Below, in pieces: positions 54,951-64,000 of a stretch of 64,000 nucleotides of DNA. A model generated the notes under the pieces. The model saw nothing but the letters and a program-made list of their open reading frames with translations, was not told the DNA's origin and made no database searches. Where the stretch lies: contig OW386286.2 in the NCBI GenBank assembly GCA_936432065.2, positions 7,557,208 through 7,621,207 of the forward strand, written 5' to 3'. Position 1 is the stretch's first letter, and each line of letters begins with the position of its first letter. A program made the translations under genes and the position numbers. Origin of the DNA: Rutpela maculata (taxonomy: Eukaryota; Arthropoda; Insecta; Coleoptera; Cerambycidae).

Positions 54951-57224
54951 GAAGAGCTAAGTGGATAAAGGTGTTATGTCACAAAAACACGTTATTGAGT
55001 AATTTAACTCGAAAGTTTTTAGGCGAGAACTTTTTTGTTATAACGACTATATAGCTTGCATTTTGCGATGATATTGACATTTGATGTACTTTTCAGAGAC
55101 AAATAACTAAAGTTGTCAGTTGTCATTATTTTCGAAAATTTAAAAAAATTAATCTATCCGTTCATAAGTTTCTCTGAAATGAATAAGGAATTAGTGAATA
55201 AAAGTGTTAAGAAATTAAACGTTTTATTATTATTAAAACATTGTACAATTTTTAGGTAGTCGGACAGTTCTACGGTTTTGAGCCACAGTTTGGTCATTTC
55301 CAAGTATGTTATGATAATACGGCCTTACCATTCATTTATGAATGGTAATTGTTCTTTAAGATTGGCCAGTTTTCCTACACTTAGGCTGCCCTTGTTTTCA
55401 TTACACACCGTTAGAGCAATACAGTCGGAATTTATCTTATGCATATTCCTTTTCTTTAAAATATCGACTTTGTAAAATGGAGTCATTTCATCTAGTGATG
55501 TGATAGTAGCACCCATAGGTGCCATTTTATACCGTCGTGAAAATAAACCTTTTCATTGTTCAAGTTTTTCTTCCTGTTGTACAAATTGACTTTTGAGGCA
55601 ATTCCATCAATATCCTTGAAATGATTCTTCATATCTATGACAACGGCGTCTTTGGGAGTTCTTAAAATTTCTCGATACTGGTCCGGAACGTAGATGTTTT
55701 GATGCTTCCTTAAAATTTTCTCGACTCTGCCAAAGTCTCTTTCTGAATATAAATATGAATGTCCCACCTTCGAAAATTTATGGTCGATAACTTTAAATTC
55801 TCTCTTTAAAATCAACAATTGGTAAAGTGTAATGATATTGAAGTTTTTATTTTGTCCACCACAGGAGTCGGGCCACATTATAATGTGATCGATCTTTTCT
55901 TGGAAATATTCATTGTAAATTTGTAAAAAGGTATGTAAGCAACTAGCAATTTCTAGGCTTTCACGGCTGGCCATATCTTCAGTCCATGTGAAAAAGAACG
56001 TTTTTTTTTTTCAGTATTCCTCAATGTATGTATGGCAAGGTTGTAAAACCACATTTGACGAAGGTAAAATGCTTTCGATGTACTTAATTTTGGCAGTGGC
56101 ATGGTTTGCTGAAGATCTAAAGTAAGAAAGCAAATCGTTCTATCTACTGTAACTTTTGCTCCGTCACGCTTTTGTTGTTCGAAAGCTAGTTTATAATTTT
56201 CTCCGTATTCTTTAGTATTATTTATTTTATTTTTTTTTTTAACCCAATAGATGTAAGCATAGCGAACCCTGTAATTCTTAAACGATAACCTTACAAACCC
56301 AAATGACCTTTGACTTGATTGGCGTAATTATCATACTTATTATTTTTTCCGCAAGAATTTCGGAATTCGACAGATTTGTCTTAAACAATTTAATGCTGTT
56401 TCAAAATATTGGGTGGGCAGAAGCCATACCAGATATCAGTTTTGCTCTTGTCATAAAAATTTCTACGGTCCAGCCCTCTTCTACTTGTCAGCATAAAAAT
56501 GTTTGTACACAAATCAACATCGCAAAGCGTCACTTTCCAGTATTTCTGATTTACAGACTAATTTGCTGGAATACTTTGGTAAATTCGTATTTTATTATTG
56601 CATTTTATATTAATAATGTTTTGTTTTTAAAACATTATTAAAACTTGCCTGGGAAGAAATTGCCACTATGTGACTGATTTCTGCTGAATTGCCAAAAAGT
56701 ATAAATGTGTTTACAGTAATTAGATACTCAAGTACCATCTCGACTCTTGTACCATCTCATACCATTTCGAAATTGAACGAAATGAATATATGGATTAAAA
56801 CACTATAAGCACTATTTCCAAATATCAGCCAATTTATAAACATCTTACATGATTCTTGAAATCGTTTATTCATTGCCATTTGTAATATCATTTTCACTAT
56901 AATAGTAAGAAACACTTAACACGACTTGTCACATTAATAAAAAAATAAAACATAACTTTAAAAGCAAAGTGTTTTGGATTAAAACAATTTAATATCGTAC
57001 AGTAATGGATAAAGGTGGTATGTGATCATGACACCTTTATCCATTAAATTATATAAAAACCATATGTACATAACACCTTTATCAAACATTAAAACGCATT
57101 TAGGAAAGGTTTATTATCCCAAAAACTTATTGAAATGATAGATTATAAGTTAAAATAGTTGTCTGTGTAGAAATCTCGAAATTTTCAAAAATGTCACATA
57201 ACACCTTTATCCACTTAGCTCTTC
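54951..57224. mobile_element. 2.27-kb DNA transposon with 29-bp perfect TIRs and a DUF7869-like gene
   Basis: The left end GAAGAGCTAAGTGGATAAAG plus GTGTTATGT and the right end are perfect inverted repeats over 29 bp. ATTT flanks both ends (54947-54950 and 57225-57228), a possible 4-bp target duplication. Besides the termini, the GGATAAAGGTGNTATGT motif occurs inverted at 57028-57042 and 57068-57083 and direct at 57007-57023, all near the right end, upstream of the minus-strand gene; 57003-57046 is itself a palindrome around GATC. The single gene (55325-56230, minus) looks like a transposase with an RNase-H-like catalytic pattern. I do not recognise the superfamily. Confidence 0.85.
55325..56230 (-). 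pseudogene. Candidate transposase with DSCGGQN motif (DUF7869-like), frameshifted
   Basis: In order on the minus strand: NTKEYGENYKLAFEQQKRDG, CFLTLDLQQTMPLPKLSTSK (about 56126-56075), AFYLRQMWFYNLAIHTL, a frameshift at an A-run near 55995, TEDMASRESLEIASCL, HIIMWPDSCGGQNKNFNII (about 55880-55835), FKVIDHKFSKVGHSYLYSER, DFGRVEKILRKH, and after a second frameshift near 55500 the tail SVGKLANLKEQLPFINEW ending at 55325. This order is that of a protein family common in insect genomes and labelled only as a domain of unknown function (DUF7869, from memory). The acidic residues of TLDLQQ, WPDSCGGQN and the ERDF-x-x-VE block are candidates for a DDE/D triad; this is inference. Its place between perfect TIRs supports a transposase role. 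Two frameshifts make it inactive. The N-terminal part is not recognisable. Confidence 0.75.
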
Positions 57225-57228
57225 ATTT

Positions 57229-57699
57229 AATAAAAACTTGGCAAGATTTATTATAGGACGATTCCCAAAGGCTTATTATTAACACGTCTTGAAATTATGT
57301 CCAGAAAGAACAATGAACACGTAAAGTGCCGTGGTGCGTCAACAGTGTCCACCATTTGAGGGCAAATAATTTTTCCATACTGGCCGTGGTGGACTAATGT
57401 TGTCCACCAGACATTTTTACAGTTCAAGTCGTGGTAGTCAGCGGAGTTCCACCGAAGCCACACTAAAGATACAGGAAGTGAATTAGAATGCTTTTAGCAA
57501 TATTTCGCTGTACTTGGTTTCCGTTCTGGTGGTCAGTGTTGTCCACCATTGTCAAAAGATAAATGTGTGACCGTAACTTATTTTATTGATTAATTGTGTT
57601 TTTTTATAATCTAAGTGAATTTCGATACATCTGGTCGTGTTTTCTATTATCCACGATCATTTTAAACGATTATTTGCAAAAAAAAATCCGGCACTCTAC
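57229..57699. other. No supported gene; repeated TTGTCCACCA phrases
   Basis: TGTCCACCA or TGGTGGAC recurs near 57347, 57386, 57401 and 57537. The minus frame 57251-57463 contains KIICPQMVDTVDA, which has a faint likeness to piggyBac transposases but lacks their further motifs. Not called. Confidence 0.3.
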
Positions 57700-58546
57700 G
57701 TGTTAAAAAAAGGACTTTTTTGGCCCATCTGTGGTAAAGTGTGGAAACCATATTTTTTCACTAATTTTGAAGTGCTGAATACGAATCTGTCATCCGAATA
57801 GGCTAAAAACATCGGGAAGCTAGTAAAAACAACCTTTATGTGGGGGTAGCATTGAAATTGATATTAGAACTTGCAACAAAAAGTTATTCTTTAGTGCAGG
57901 AAATTCTTTCAAAATACTTAGTTTCGTTAGATAAGTAGAAAAAGAAGCAAAAATTCTAAATTCACCCCCTTCCTCCTCGTTTCCCTCACAATCACAACCT
58001 ATAAGAACGGTATAAGTTACAATATCTAATATACGGTTATTTATTTATTAAAAAAAAAAAACAAAACTCCTCGTTAAATGGCTATTATCAGGTTATAATG
58101 TGATTACTTCTGAATACTCTTACACCCATCCCCATCAATTAAGGTGGTGGATTTTAACTTTTTAGAGTTTCTATATATTTTAATTGCAAAAGAAATCCCT
58201 AATCACCCAGTTTAATGTTTTTTTGTCGTAATAAAATGATTTAGTCAATTCAGATGAATATTTCTCACACTTTTGGGGTTGGAGTGTACGGTGTGAATAT
58301 CACTATCCCGAAAACATGACTTGTTTTTTCATATTAAAATTTTTTAAAACTATTTAAATGACTTTTTGTTGGGAAAATGAGAATCTTCACTTTATGGCAC
58401 CCAAGTAAGGGTTGTTTTTTAATGTGATCTCGAGATTTTTCGCCAAAACGGGTGACGGATTCGTTTACAAAATTAGTAAAAAAAAAGATGGCTTCCACAC
58501 TTCATCACGGATCGGCCAAAAAAGCCCTTTTTTAACACTGTTCTTT
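57700..58546. mobile_element. DNA element C, copy 2 (uninterrupted)
   Basis: Matches 35229-35791, 36003-36014 and 37325-37735 without the nested inserts: TGTTAAAAAAAGGAC, GGTAAAGTGTGGAAACC, ATTAGAACTTGCAACAAAAA, CTCGTTAAATGGCTATTATC, TTTGGGGTTGGAGTGTACGG and ACGGGTGACGGATTCGTTT. Ends are inverted repeats. It supplies the empty sites that date the insertions in copy 1. Confidence 0.85.
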
Positions 58547-60107
58547 CTATGCAAGTACGATTTAATACGCAAAATAAAATAAAATGAAATGAACAAAATG
58601 AGGGTTACGGCCAAAAAGATTTTCCCCAATATCTCCTTAAATACGAAAAACATGAAATACACTTTAAAATATACACAAAACTAGATTCTATTTTTTGTGG
58701 ATCATTTATTCCATAAATGAGGTCAACATTTACACCAAAATTGAAGTTATAAAAAAAATTGAAATTTAACAGCCCTCAAAAAAAGATAAGTAAAATGATG
58801 AAATGAAATTTCATTCGGTCGTCCAGTCAATTTGGCCTTATTACCTAATATTGATCGACGAGTTTTTGCGAGTTTGGCCCCTTGTGCATTGGACGTAGAT
58901 TAATAAAAAAAACTACAAAAAAATCATCGCCGAGTAATAGTACCCTGCTGTTTGTAAAAAATTATCAATATTATAAATTGAAAGCTAAGATTAATGTAAA
59001 TCACCGCGCCTCCGCCAAATTTGAGAATATGCTGGAAATATAAAAAAAAAATGTTCTTAGAACGTCAGAAAAGCATGACACTTCTTAACTCATTTCATGT
59101 CATTAAAGTTTGACTCTTTAGACGGCTGTACGTTGGCATTAACAACGAAGGTAATAGTTATTTATGTACTAAGGATCGTAAGTGTACTTTTTTTACCGAG
59201 AATACAGTTTGCAAGCCGCGGCCCGTAGGCAGAGGTGTGCAAGTATTCGAGACAAAAAAAATCACACTGTACGACCCGTGGTGCATATTATCTTTTTCGT
59301 CATACCCATGAATCATTAAACTAGAAAAAAACTTGAGAAAAACTAGTGGAAAACTATAATTATTTGAGTAAGATTTCATATTTGCGGTAGCGATGCTTGG
59401 AATATCCATGGCAACCATCAATAAAATAAATTTAGGACACGGCTTCTATTAAAATGACAACTATTGTCAAGATAAATTAAATCATATTAATATGACAACT
59501 CTGAACATTTTTGAAAATAATGTCGGATAGAGAAGATATAGCAAGTAAGGCTTGTCTGGATTTATTTCCAAAAAAATTTCAAAAGCGATACGAAGACAGT
59601 ATACCGGGTGCTACAGGCTAGTGGCTCCCCCCCATATTTCCTTTATTTTTTAACTTATCCATTTGAAATTTGGAGTGCATGTAAAAGTGGATTTTTAGAC
59701 ATAAAAGTATGAGATCATTTCCGGTTTACCGGGAAATGACAGCAACTTTCGATTTTTAAATGGAACACCCTGTATATTTTTACATATTTGGATTCAAGAC
59801 AATATTCTGAGTATACCATGAGATTTTCGCGAATTTTTGAGTCGATGATCAGTTTTTTAAGCATTTTAAGACATTCGTCTAGAGTGCTTTGGAATACCAA
59901 AATTTGTTTTACGGCAGGTAAAGTCCAAGGGAAAAATATAATATTTCGTTTAATTTCATTAATAACTATTTATGAAGCCTGAAAAATTGAACAAATCACT
60001 TTTTTATCGAAAACTTTTTTTGTTCAAATGGGAAGGTGGTGGCTCCTACTGGTCAATAAATTTTTTTCTGAATTCATTGATATCCATTTCAAATCTATGC
60101 TATTTGT
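58547..60107. other. Mostly unrecognised, with an insect-type repeat end near 59768
   Basis: 59600-59780 runs from ACCGGGTGCTACAGGCTAGT to GAACACCCTGTATA, a repeat fragment of the CACCCTGTATA kind. The minus frames at 58465-58662, 59158-59421 and 59715-59900 are unrecognised; the first overlaps the end of element C. Confidence 0.4.
59519..59623 (+). pseudogene. Short N-terminal fragment resembling insect tyrosine-recombinase-like proteins
   Basis: Starting at an ATG, the frame reads MSDREDIASKACLDLFPKKF then QKRYEDSIPGATG and stops. The LFPKKFQKRYED part resembles the L-P-x-K-S-x-x-R-Y-E start of insect Crypton/tyrosine-recombinase-like proteins. Only about 35 codons exist before an unrelated repeat begins, so this is suggestive only. 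Confidence 0.3.
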
Positions 60108-60272
60108 CATTATTGGAGAACCAATATTGAGTGTTTTAAAGTATTCACCTAACTATATCTTAGCGTACCCAGATTAGAGCAACAATATACAGAAAATAGG
60201 TAATTTTATTATAAATTAAAAAATGTGTAAGTTCTGATTTGCTTAATACCTAAATAATATTCTCTAATCTTA
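60108..60272 (+). repeat. Partial relative of the 18.1-kb inverted-repeat element
   Basis: 60108-60215 (TTATTGGAGAA, GAGTGTTTTAAAGTATTCAC, CAACAATATACAGAAAATAG) is the reverse complement of 18300-18395. 60205-60272 (TTATAAATTAAAAAATGTGT, TCTGATTTGCTTAATACC, ATTCTCTAATC) matches 18475-18540 directly. So a middle part of the element is missing or rearranged. Confidence 0.6.
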
Positions 60273-60410
60273 TGGAACTATTTTACGGGACAGGAAATTT
60301 TACATGAAAAAGATCGGTATCATTTTTTTTAACGAGCAACAGTTCGCCTAGAGCGGATGAAGAGTTGTGATAATTCTCTAATTTTTGAAAAATATTTGAG
60401 CTGCCATAAT

Positions 60411-61107
60411 TTTACTTCCACATCCAGTGGAAGTATAGTAACGACAAAAAAAATTTAAAATTTTTGTATTGTTTAAATAGGCTTAGAATGTCATGAAACG
60501 TCGAGATTTTAAGTTTGAGCGAAAAAAAAAATTCTGTCTGTCGGTCTGTCTGTCTGTAACTTTTTTTTGTGCGCACGTTTACTCTGGAACCGTTTGAGAT
60601 ATTGACTTTAAATTTGGTACACACATGTACTTTAACGAGATCTAGAACTACATTTTATTTTCATCTTGTTCCGTCGAAGGGTTGGGGGGTAAATTGGGGT
60701 AAATTTGGGGTAAATAGGTAAATCAAGTAGGTAAGAGTCCATAAAATTGGTATTTAGTTTGTACAAGAGAAGCTAAGGTCTCAAAAAAAAATTGGCAGTA
60801 GCCCATTACCACCCCCACCCATTATTAAAGGGGATGAAAAAAAATTGTGATTTAGTGTGTGTATAAGAACCAGAAACCTCAAAATATTTTTTACTTCATC
60901 CACCCCCACTACCACACCCTATCACCACCCCCACCCCACTACCGATGTGGGGTATCGTTTTATGGGTTTTTGGGGTAATGATTTCAAATTTTATATTATT
61001 AAAGTTCCATAAACAATTATTTCCACATACAAATTTTTTTCGTTGTGAGTGACTTGGATAGAAAATCTGGATGTGGAAGTAGTGATTCCTTGGGCAGCGG
61101 TTTTTTA
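60411..61107 (+). repeat. Dispersed repeat family A, copy 4 (full length)
   Basis: Same order as copy 1: ACTTCCACATCCAGTGGAAG, GTCTGTCGGTCTGTCTGTCT, GGGGTAAATTTGGGGTAAAT, CACCCCCACCCCACTACC, GGATGTGGAAGTAGTGATTC and GGGCAGCGG. The frames at 60412-60624 and 60896-61243 (minus) are produced by the repeat. Confidence 0.85.
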
Positions 61108-61126
61108 ATACAGATAGCAAAATCGG

Positions 61127-61400
61127 CAACTTGCCAGTTGACCAAAATTTGGCGTGACTAAATATCACGAGGCGCACAAAAATCAGACTTGCTAACGCAC
61201 TAGTTTTCTCCATCTTTCTTTGCGACTCTGAGACATGGACCATTACGGAAGCTAACAGACGGTATTGATTCTTACGAAATGTGGGTCTGGAGACGTTGTT
61301 TACAAATTCCCTGCACAGCCCATCGCACTAATACCTCGATTCTCCAAGAAATACGTCCCCAAAACCGAATCTCCAGCACCATATTTAATAAGCTAGGTTT
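61127..61400 (+). pseudogene. LINE remnant, C-terminal part of an endonuclease-RT polyprotein
   Basis: The plus strand reads KIRLANALVFSIFLCDSETW, TITEANR, then in a shifted frame IDSYEMWVWRRCLQIPCTAH and RTNTSILQEIRPQNRISS. This is the region after the RT of a widespread insect LINE type (fl-YGSETWT-x-R-K, then EMWCWRR-x-LRIPWT-x-RRTN). One stop and one frameshift are visible. It stops at the next element's target site (61400). Confidence 0.75.
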
Positions 61401-61407
61401 TTGATTT

Positions 61408-61795
61408 CAAGGGCGGATCTGGACCTTGAGCTTGGGGGGGGGTAACACTGAACCCAAAATTTTTTGAAGAGCGGGGGGGGGGGGGGTTCGTCCCAAGATT
61501 TTTTTGAAATGCGGGGGGCAGAAACCCGAAAAAAAATTTTTCGTCCCAAAATTCTTTTAAAAAGCGGGGGGAGAAATCCGAAAAAAATTTCATCCTAAAA
61601 TTAAAAAATAAAATTTTTAAATGAAAATTATTGACTTACACAATCTTGGGGGGGGAGAGTAATTACCCCGTTAAAAAAATTTTTCTTCCCAAAATTAACA
61701 AAAATCAACATTTTAAAACAAAAGTTGATGGTTTACAGAATTTTGGGGGGAGGGGGGGTAATTACCCCGTTACCCCCCCCATAAATCCGCGCTTG
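61408..61795. mobile_element. G-run-rich 388-bp element with a perfect 8-bp target duplication
   Basis: TTTGATTT flanks both ends (61400-61407 and 61796-61803). Ends CAAGGGCGGAT and ATCCGCGCTTG are short inverted repeats (CAAGG fits the hAT YARNG start). The interior has five or more runs of 6-15 G near 61434-61443, 61470-61487, 61512, 61565, 61649-61656 and 61744-61758, plus a C-run at 61772, alternating with CGAAAAAAAATTTTTCGTCC-like units of roughly 60-65 bp. The minus frame 61393-61593 is this repeat. Confidence 0.85.
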
Positions 61796-61803
61796 TTTGA
61801 TTT

Positions 61804-62888
61804 AAATTAATAGATTTACTTTTGCTCATTTTTACCTTTAAAATATAGTTTTTTATAAAATAGCCAATTTTGTCTCTTTTTGAGTACTTCTATAAAGATA
61901 GATTTTAGAAAATAACCACGTTATACCCTGCGCAAATGTAAGGTCTGTGAATTTTTTTAAAAGTTTTATTCGAAAACTAAATTATGAACGTTTAAGTCTT
62001 CAAAACAAGTGAAACAAAATAATGCAATATTCTGCTTCATATTGTAATTTGCAATAATATTACTGTAATCGCAGCCAGGAACTAGACGATAAAAGAGTAA
62101 ACGTAGATAAAAAAAAACAATTTGTCTATTACGAAAATAAATTACTTCCTCAATTCTCAGAGTTATTTAAAAAATCTAGCAATAGAGATTCTTACCTGGC
62201 CATAAATATGAGTTATTTTTCTAATATTCTCGAAATCCAATAAAATCACGTTGTAGTGCATAAAGCAACCAGTGTTTAAACGTCAGTATTTGATTTTCCA
62301 CTGGCTCAAAGAACCATTATTATTCATCCACACCCATGTTGGCAATTATCTATGTTTAAGGCCATTATTCCTAGTTTTCAAGTAAATTGCTCTCTCTACC
62401 CAAGATTAACGTCAACAAATAATGTTGATTTTATGTATATTAAGAATTCATCCTCGAAGAAAATGAATAAACATAAAATTCGAGGAGTCTGGTGAGCGCC
62501 CACAAGACAATAGAAATGGAATACATTATAGTCCTGCTCGTCATATTCTCCCTAAAATGGATGTAAGGACATTTAGGATTTCCAGTTAATGTAACAATCA
62601 TCGTTGATCCCTGATTCATACGGCTGGTTTATATGATCACTGATTGTCGTGACTGTTTCTTATTCAGGATTTAGGCGGAGCGGATTCGATTAAAGGTTCA
62701 TTTTCATTTGTAATTTATGCTAGTACATTTATTAACGATGATACGCCGGAGGGGAACGTACATAACACAGTAACACATTAATAATAAATTCTGTACAATA
62801 AGTAATCAAGTAATCCAAATCCTTTGACAGCGTAAATTTAGAAATAATTAATTTAAAATTAGAATTTTGTGGCATACGAAATTAACAC
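61804..62888. other. No recognisable gene, 61.8-62.9 kb
   Basis: AT-rich with no coding motif or repeat copy noticed. The upstream part of the following LINE is not detectable. Confidence 0.4.
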
Positions 62889-63345
62889 TAAATTGGTTCC
62901 TAAGCTATTTAGTTGGCAGGCAGCAACGAATAATTTTAAGAAAATCAACTGAGTAAACAGAGTATTCGTATTCAAGATGGAGTAGAATAAGAAGTGTAAT
63001 GCCTCGGGGATCAATACTGGGTCCACTTCTATTTTTACTTTACATGAACGATCTGCCATCTTGTGTATTATATTTTTCGGCAACGCTTTTCGCTGACGAT
63101 ACCATTTTTTTGATAAAATGCGACACTTGTACAAATATTCTACCTTATGTAAATGAATGTTAAACGATAAACGTAATCGGTGTGACGCCAATAAAATTAA
63201 AATTAATTTCGACAAAACGTATAGTATAAACTTTAACCAACCAAGGACAACTGGCGAATATCACAACTGCAAACTTTAATGTTGAATTAATTGATAAAAT
63301 AAATCCGCTTGGTTTCACTCTAGACAGGCAGATGAATAGGGTCAT
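62889..63345 (+). pseudogene. Reverse transcriptase remnant with intact FADD
   Basis: Plus-strand translation reads LNWFLSYLVGRQQRIILRKS, then after one in-frame stop RSVMPRGSILGPLLFLLYMN, DLPS, and TLFADDTIFLIK, with the catalytic ADD retained (about 63090-63098). After further stops, KINFDKT and INPLGFTLD follow in a shifted frame. So the RT blocks run from the SYL-x-x-R-Q-x-V/I element to (Y/F)LG-x-x-LD over about 150 codons. The minus frames 62859-63215 and 63160-63345 are shadows. It is a different copy from the 29-30 kb LINE and more decayed. Confidence 0.8.
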
Positions 63346-63530
63346 TTAGTGTTATGGCAGTTTCCTACTTTTTCTTCCTCATCTTAAAGTATAACAAACC
63401 AATAGCCTCAGAAAAAAATTTCAGCTCAATTGAATCAATAGCCACAGAGATATTCGCATTTGAATAGAAACACGCTCGGCCGGCCAACAGTCCGTAGAGT
63501 GACGTCACTTGGCGTGCGCCGATACCTATA

Positions 63531-64000
63531 TTAGAGCAGCGATTTCGTAAGTCTATCGTGTCGTTTTTTTTTGGCGTAGAACCAGGTCAAACATGTTAGG
63601 TTCCTTTGAGTATGTCACCGGGCATATGAAATCATATTTTACGACATTTTATGTGGTCCCGAACTTTTTAAATCAATAAAAAGTGAACAAAATGTATTTT
63701 TAAATAAAATTGTTTTTTTTTTGTTTCCGCCGCCATATCTTTAAAACTATTAAAGGTACCGAAATTTGTTTTGTGTCAAATTAAAGCACACACTGTAGCA
63801 CTTTTACCAATATAAACGATTTGGGCACAATTCGTACTTTCATTTCTCTAAAAATCAGATAAACTAAAAATATATATTTTATGTATTGAAATCTTCACCA
63901 ATCGATAAATTTTTTTATTTTTGAAAATATTTACATACACGCAGCGAAGAAAATGAAGCCTAATAATCACAAAAGTTTTTGAAACAATATATTTTTTCCT
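63531..64000 (+). repeat. Repeat F, copy 2, running off the window
   Basis: Close match to 50903-51400 from AGAGCAGCGATTTCGTAAGT through GCACACACTGTAGCA to the window edge at AACAATATATTTTTTCCT. The 63346-63530 flank contains a TGACGTCA (63500-63507) and GGCCGGCC and shows no match to the 50-kb locus, so the shared part begins at about 63531. Confidence 0.9.

Noticed and set aside
57251..57463. piggyBac-like transposase fragment
   Set aside because: Only KIICPQMVDTVDA is reminiscent; the expected MGGVD and following blocks are absent.
60896..61243. 115-codon minus-strand frame as a gene
   Set aside because: It spans the end of family A copy 4 and the antisense of a LINE remnant.

Overview
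The window looks like non-coding DNA from an arthropod nucleus, most likely an insect. It is strongly A+T rich by eye, has no long host exons and no bacterial gene layout, and is packed with decayed eukaryotic transposable elements. The families present are Tc1/mariner-type, hAT, Harbinger-like, Penelope-like and several non-LTR (LINE) elements, a 5S-headed SINE and a THAP-domain fragment. The DNA gives no safe basis for naming a species. I find no intact host gene. The only long open frame is the C-terminal part of a LINE reverse transcriptase (29014-30216, minus).

Layout. 0-6.3 kb: a dispersed repeat (family A), a hairpin MITE, a block of heat-shock-element-like palindromes, and a Tc1/mariner-superfamily transposase cut by another element at its second catalytic motif. 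8.4-9.3 kb: a THAP-domain exon with a frameshift; a partial second copy lies at 21.5 kb with a different frameshift. 11-17.5 kb: more family A, a 38/76-bp minisatellite and a Penelope GIY-YIG remnant; a second Penelope remnant lies at 19.1 kb. 20.2-22.8 kb: a Harbinger-like MITE with TAA duplications, a double palindrome, an RT scrap and a 5S-derived SINE. 26.1 kb: a hAT MITE with a perfect 8-bp target duplication. 28.6-32.0 kb: a large fold-back element with a tRNA-like sequence in its loop and a truncated LINE in its left arm. 33-38 kb: a mariner (D-D-37-D spacing) remnant, a LINE endonuclease piece, and a three-level nest of DNA transposons whose empty sites survive in a paralogous copy at 57.7 kb. 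40-42.5 kb: three adjacent satellite-like arrays. 50.1-53.6 kb: a 3.5-kb inverted-repeat element rich in the heptamer GTACGGC. 55.0-57.2 kb: a 2.27-kb element with 29-bp perfect terminal inverted repeats and a decayed transposase-like gene of the family with a D-S-C-G-G-Q-N motif. 60-64 kb: further family A, LINE scraps, a G-rich element with an 8-bp duplication, and a second copy of a repeat found inside the 50-kb element.

The genes do not work together as a pathway; the window is a record of successive insertions. The best candidates for something little described are the 54951-57224 element, the GTACGGC-rich inverted-repeat element at 50-53.6 kb, and the fold-back with the tRNA-like loop at 28.6-32.0 kb. 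All repeat matches were made by eye, so boundaries may be off by several bases and identities are not computed.
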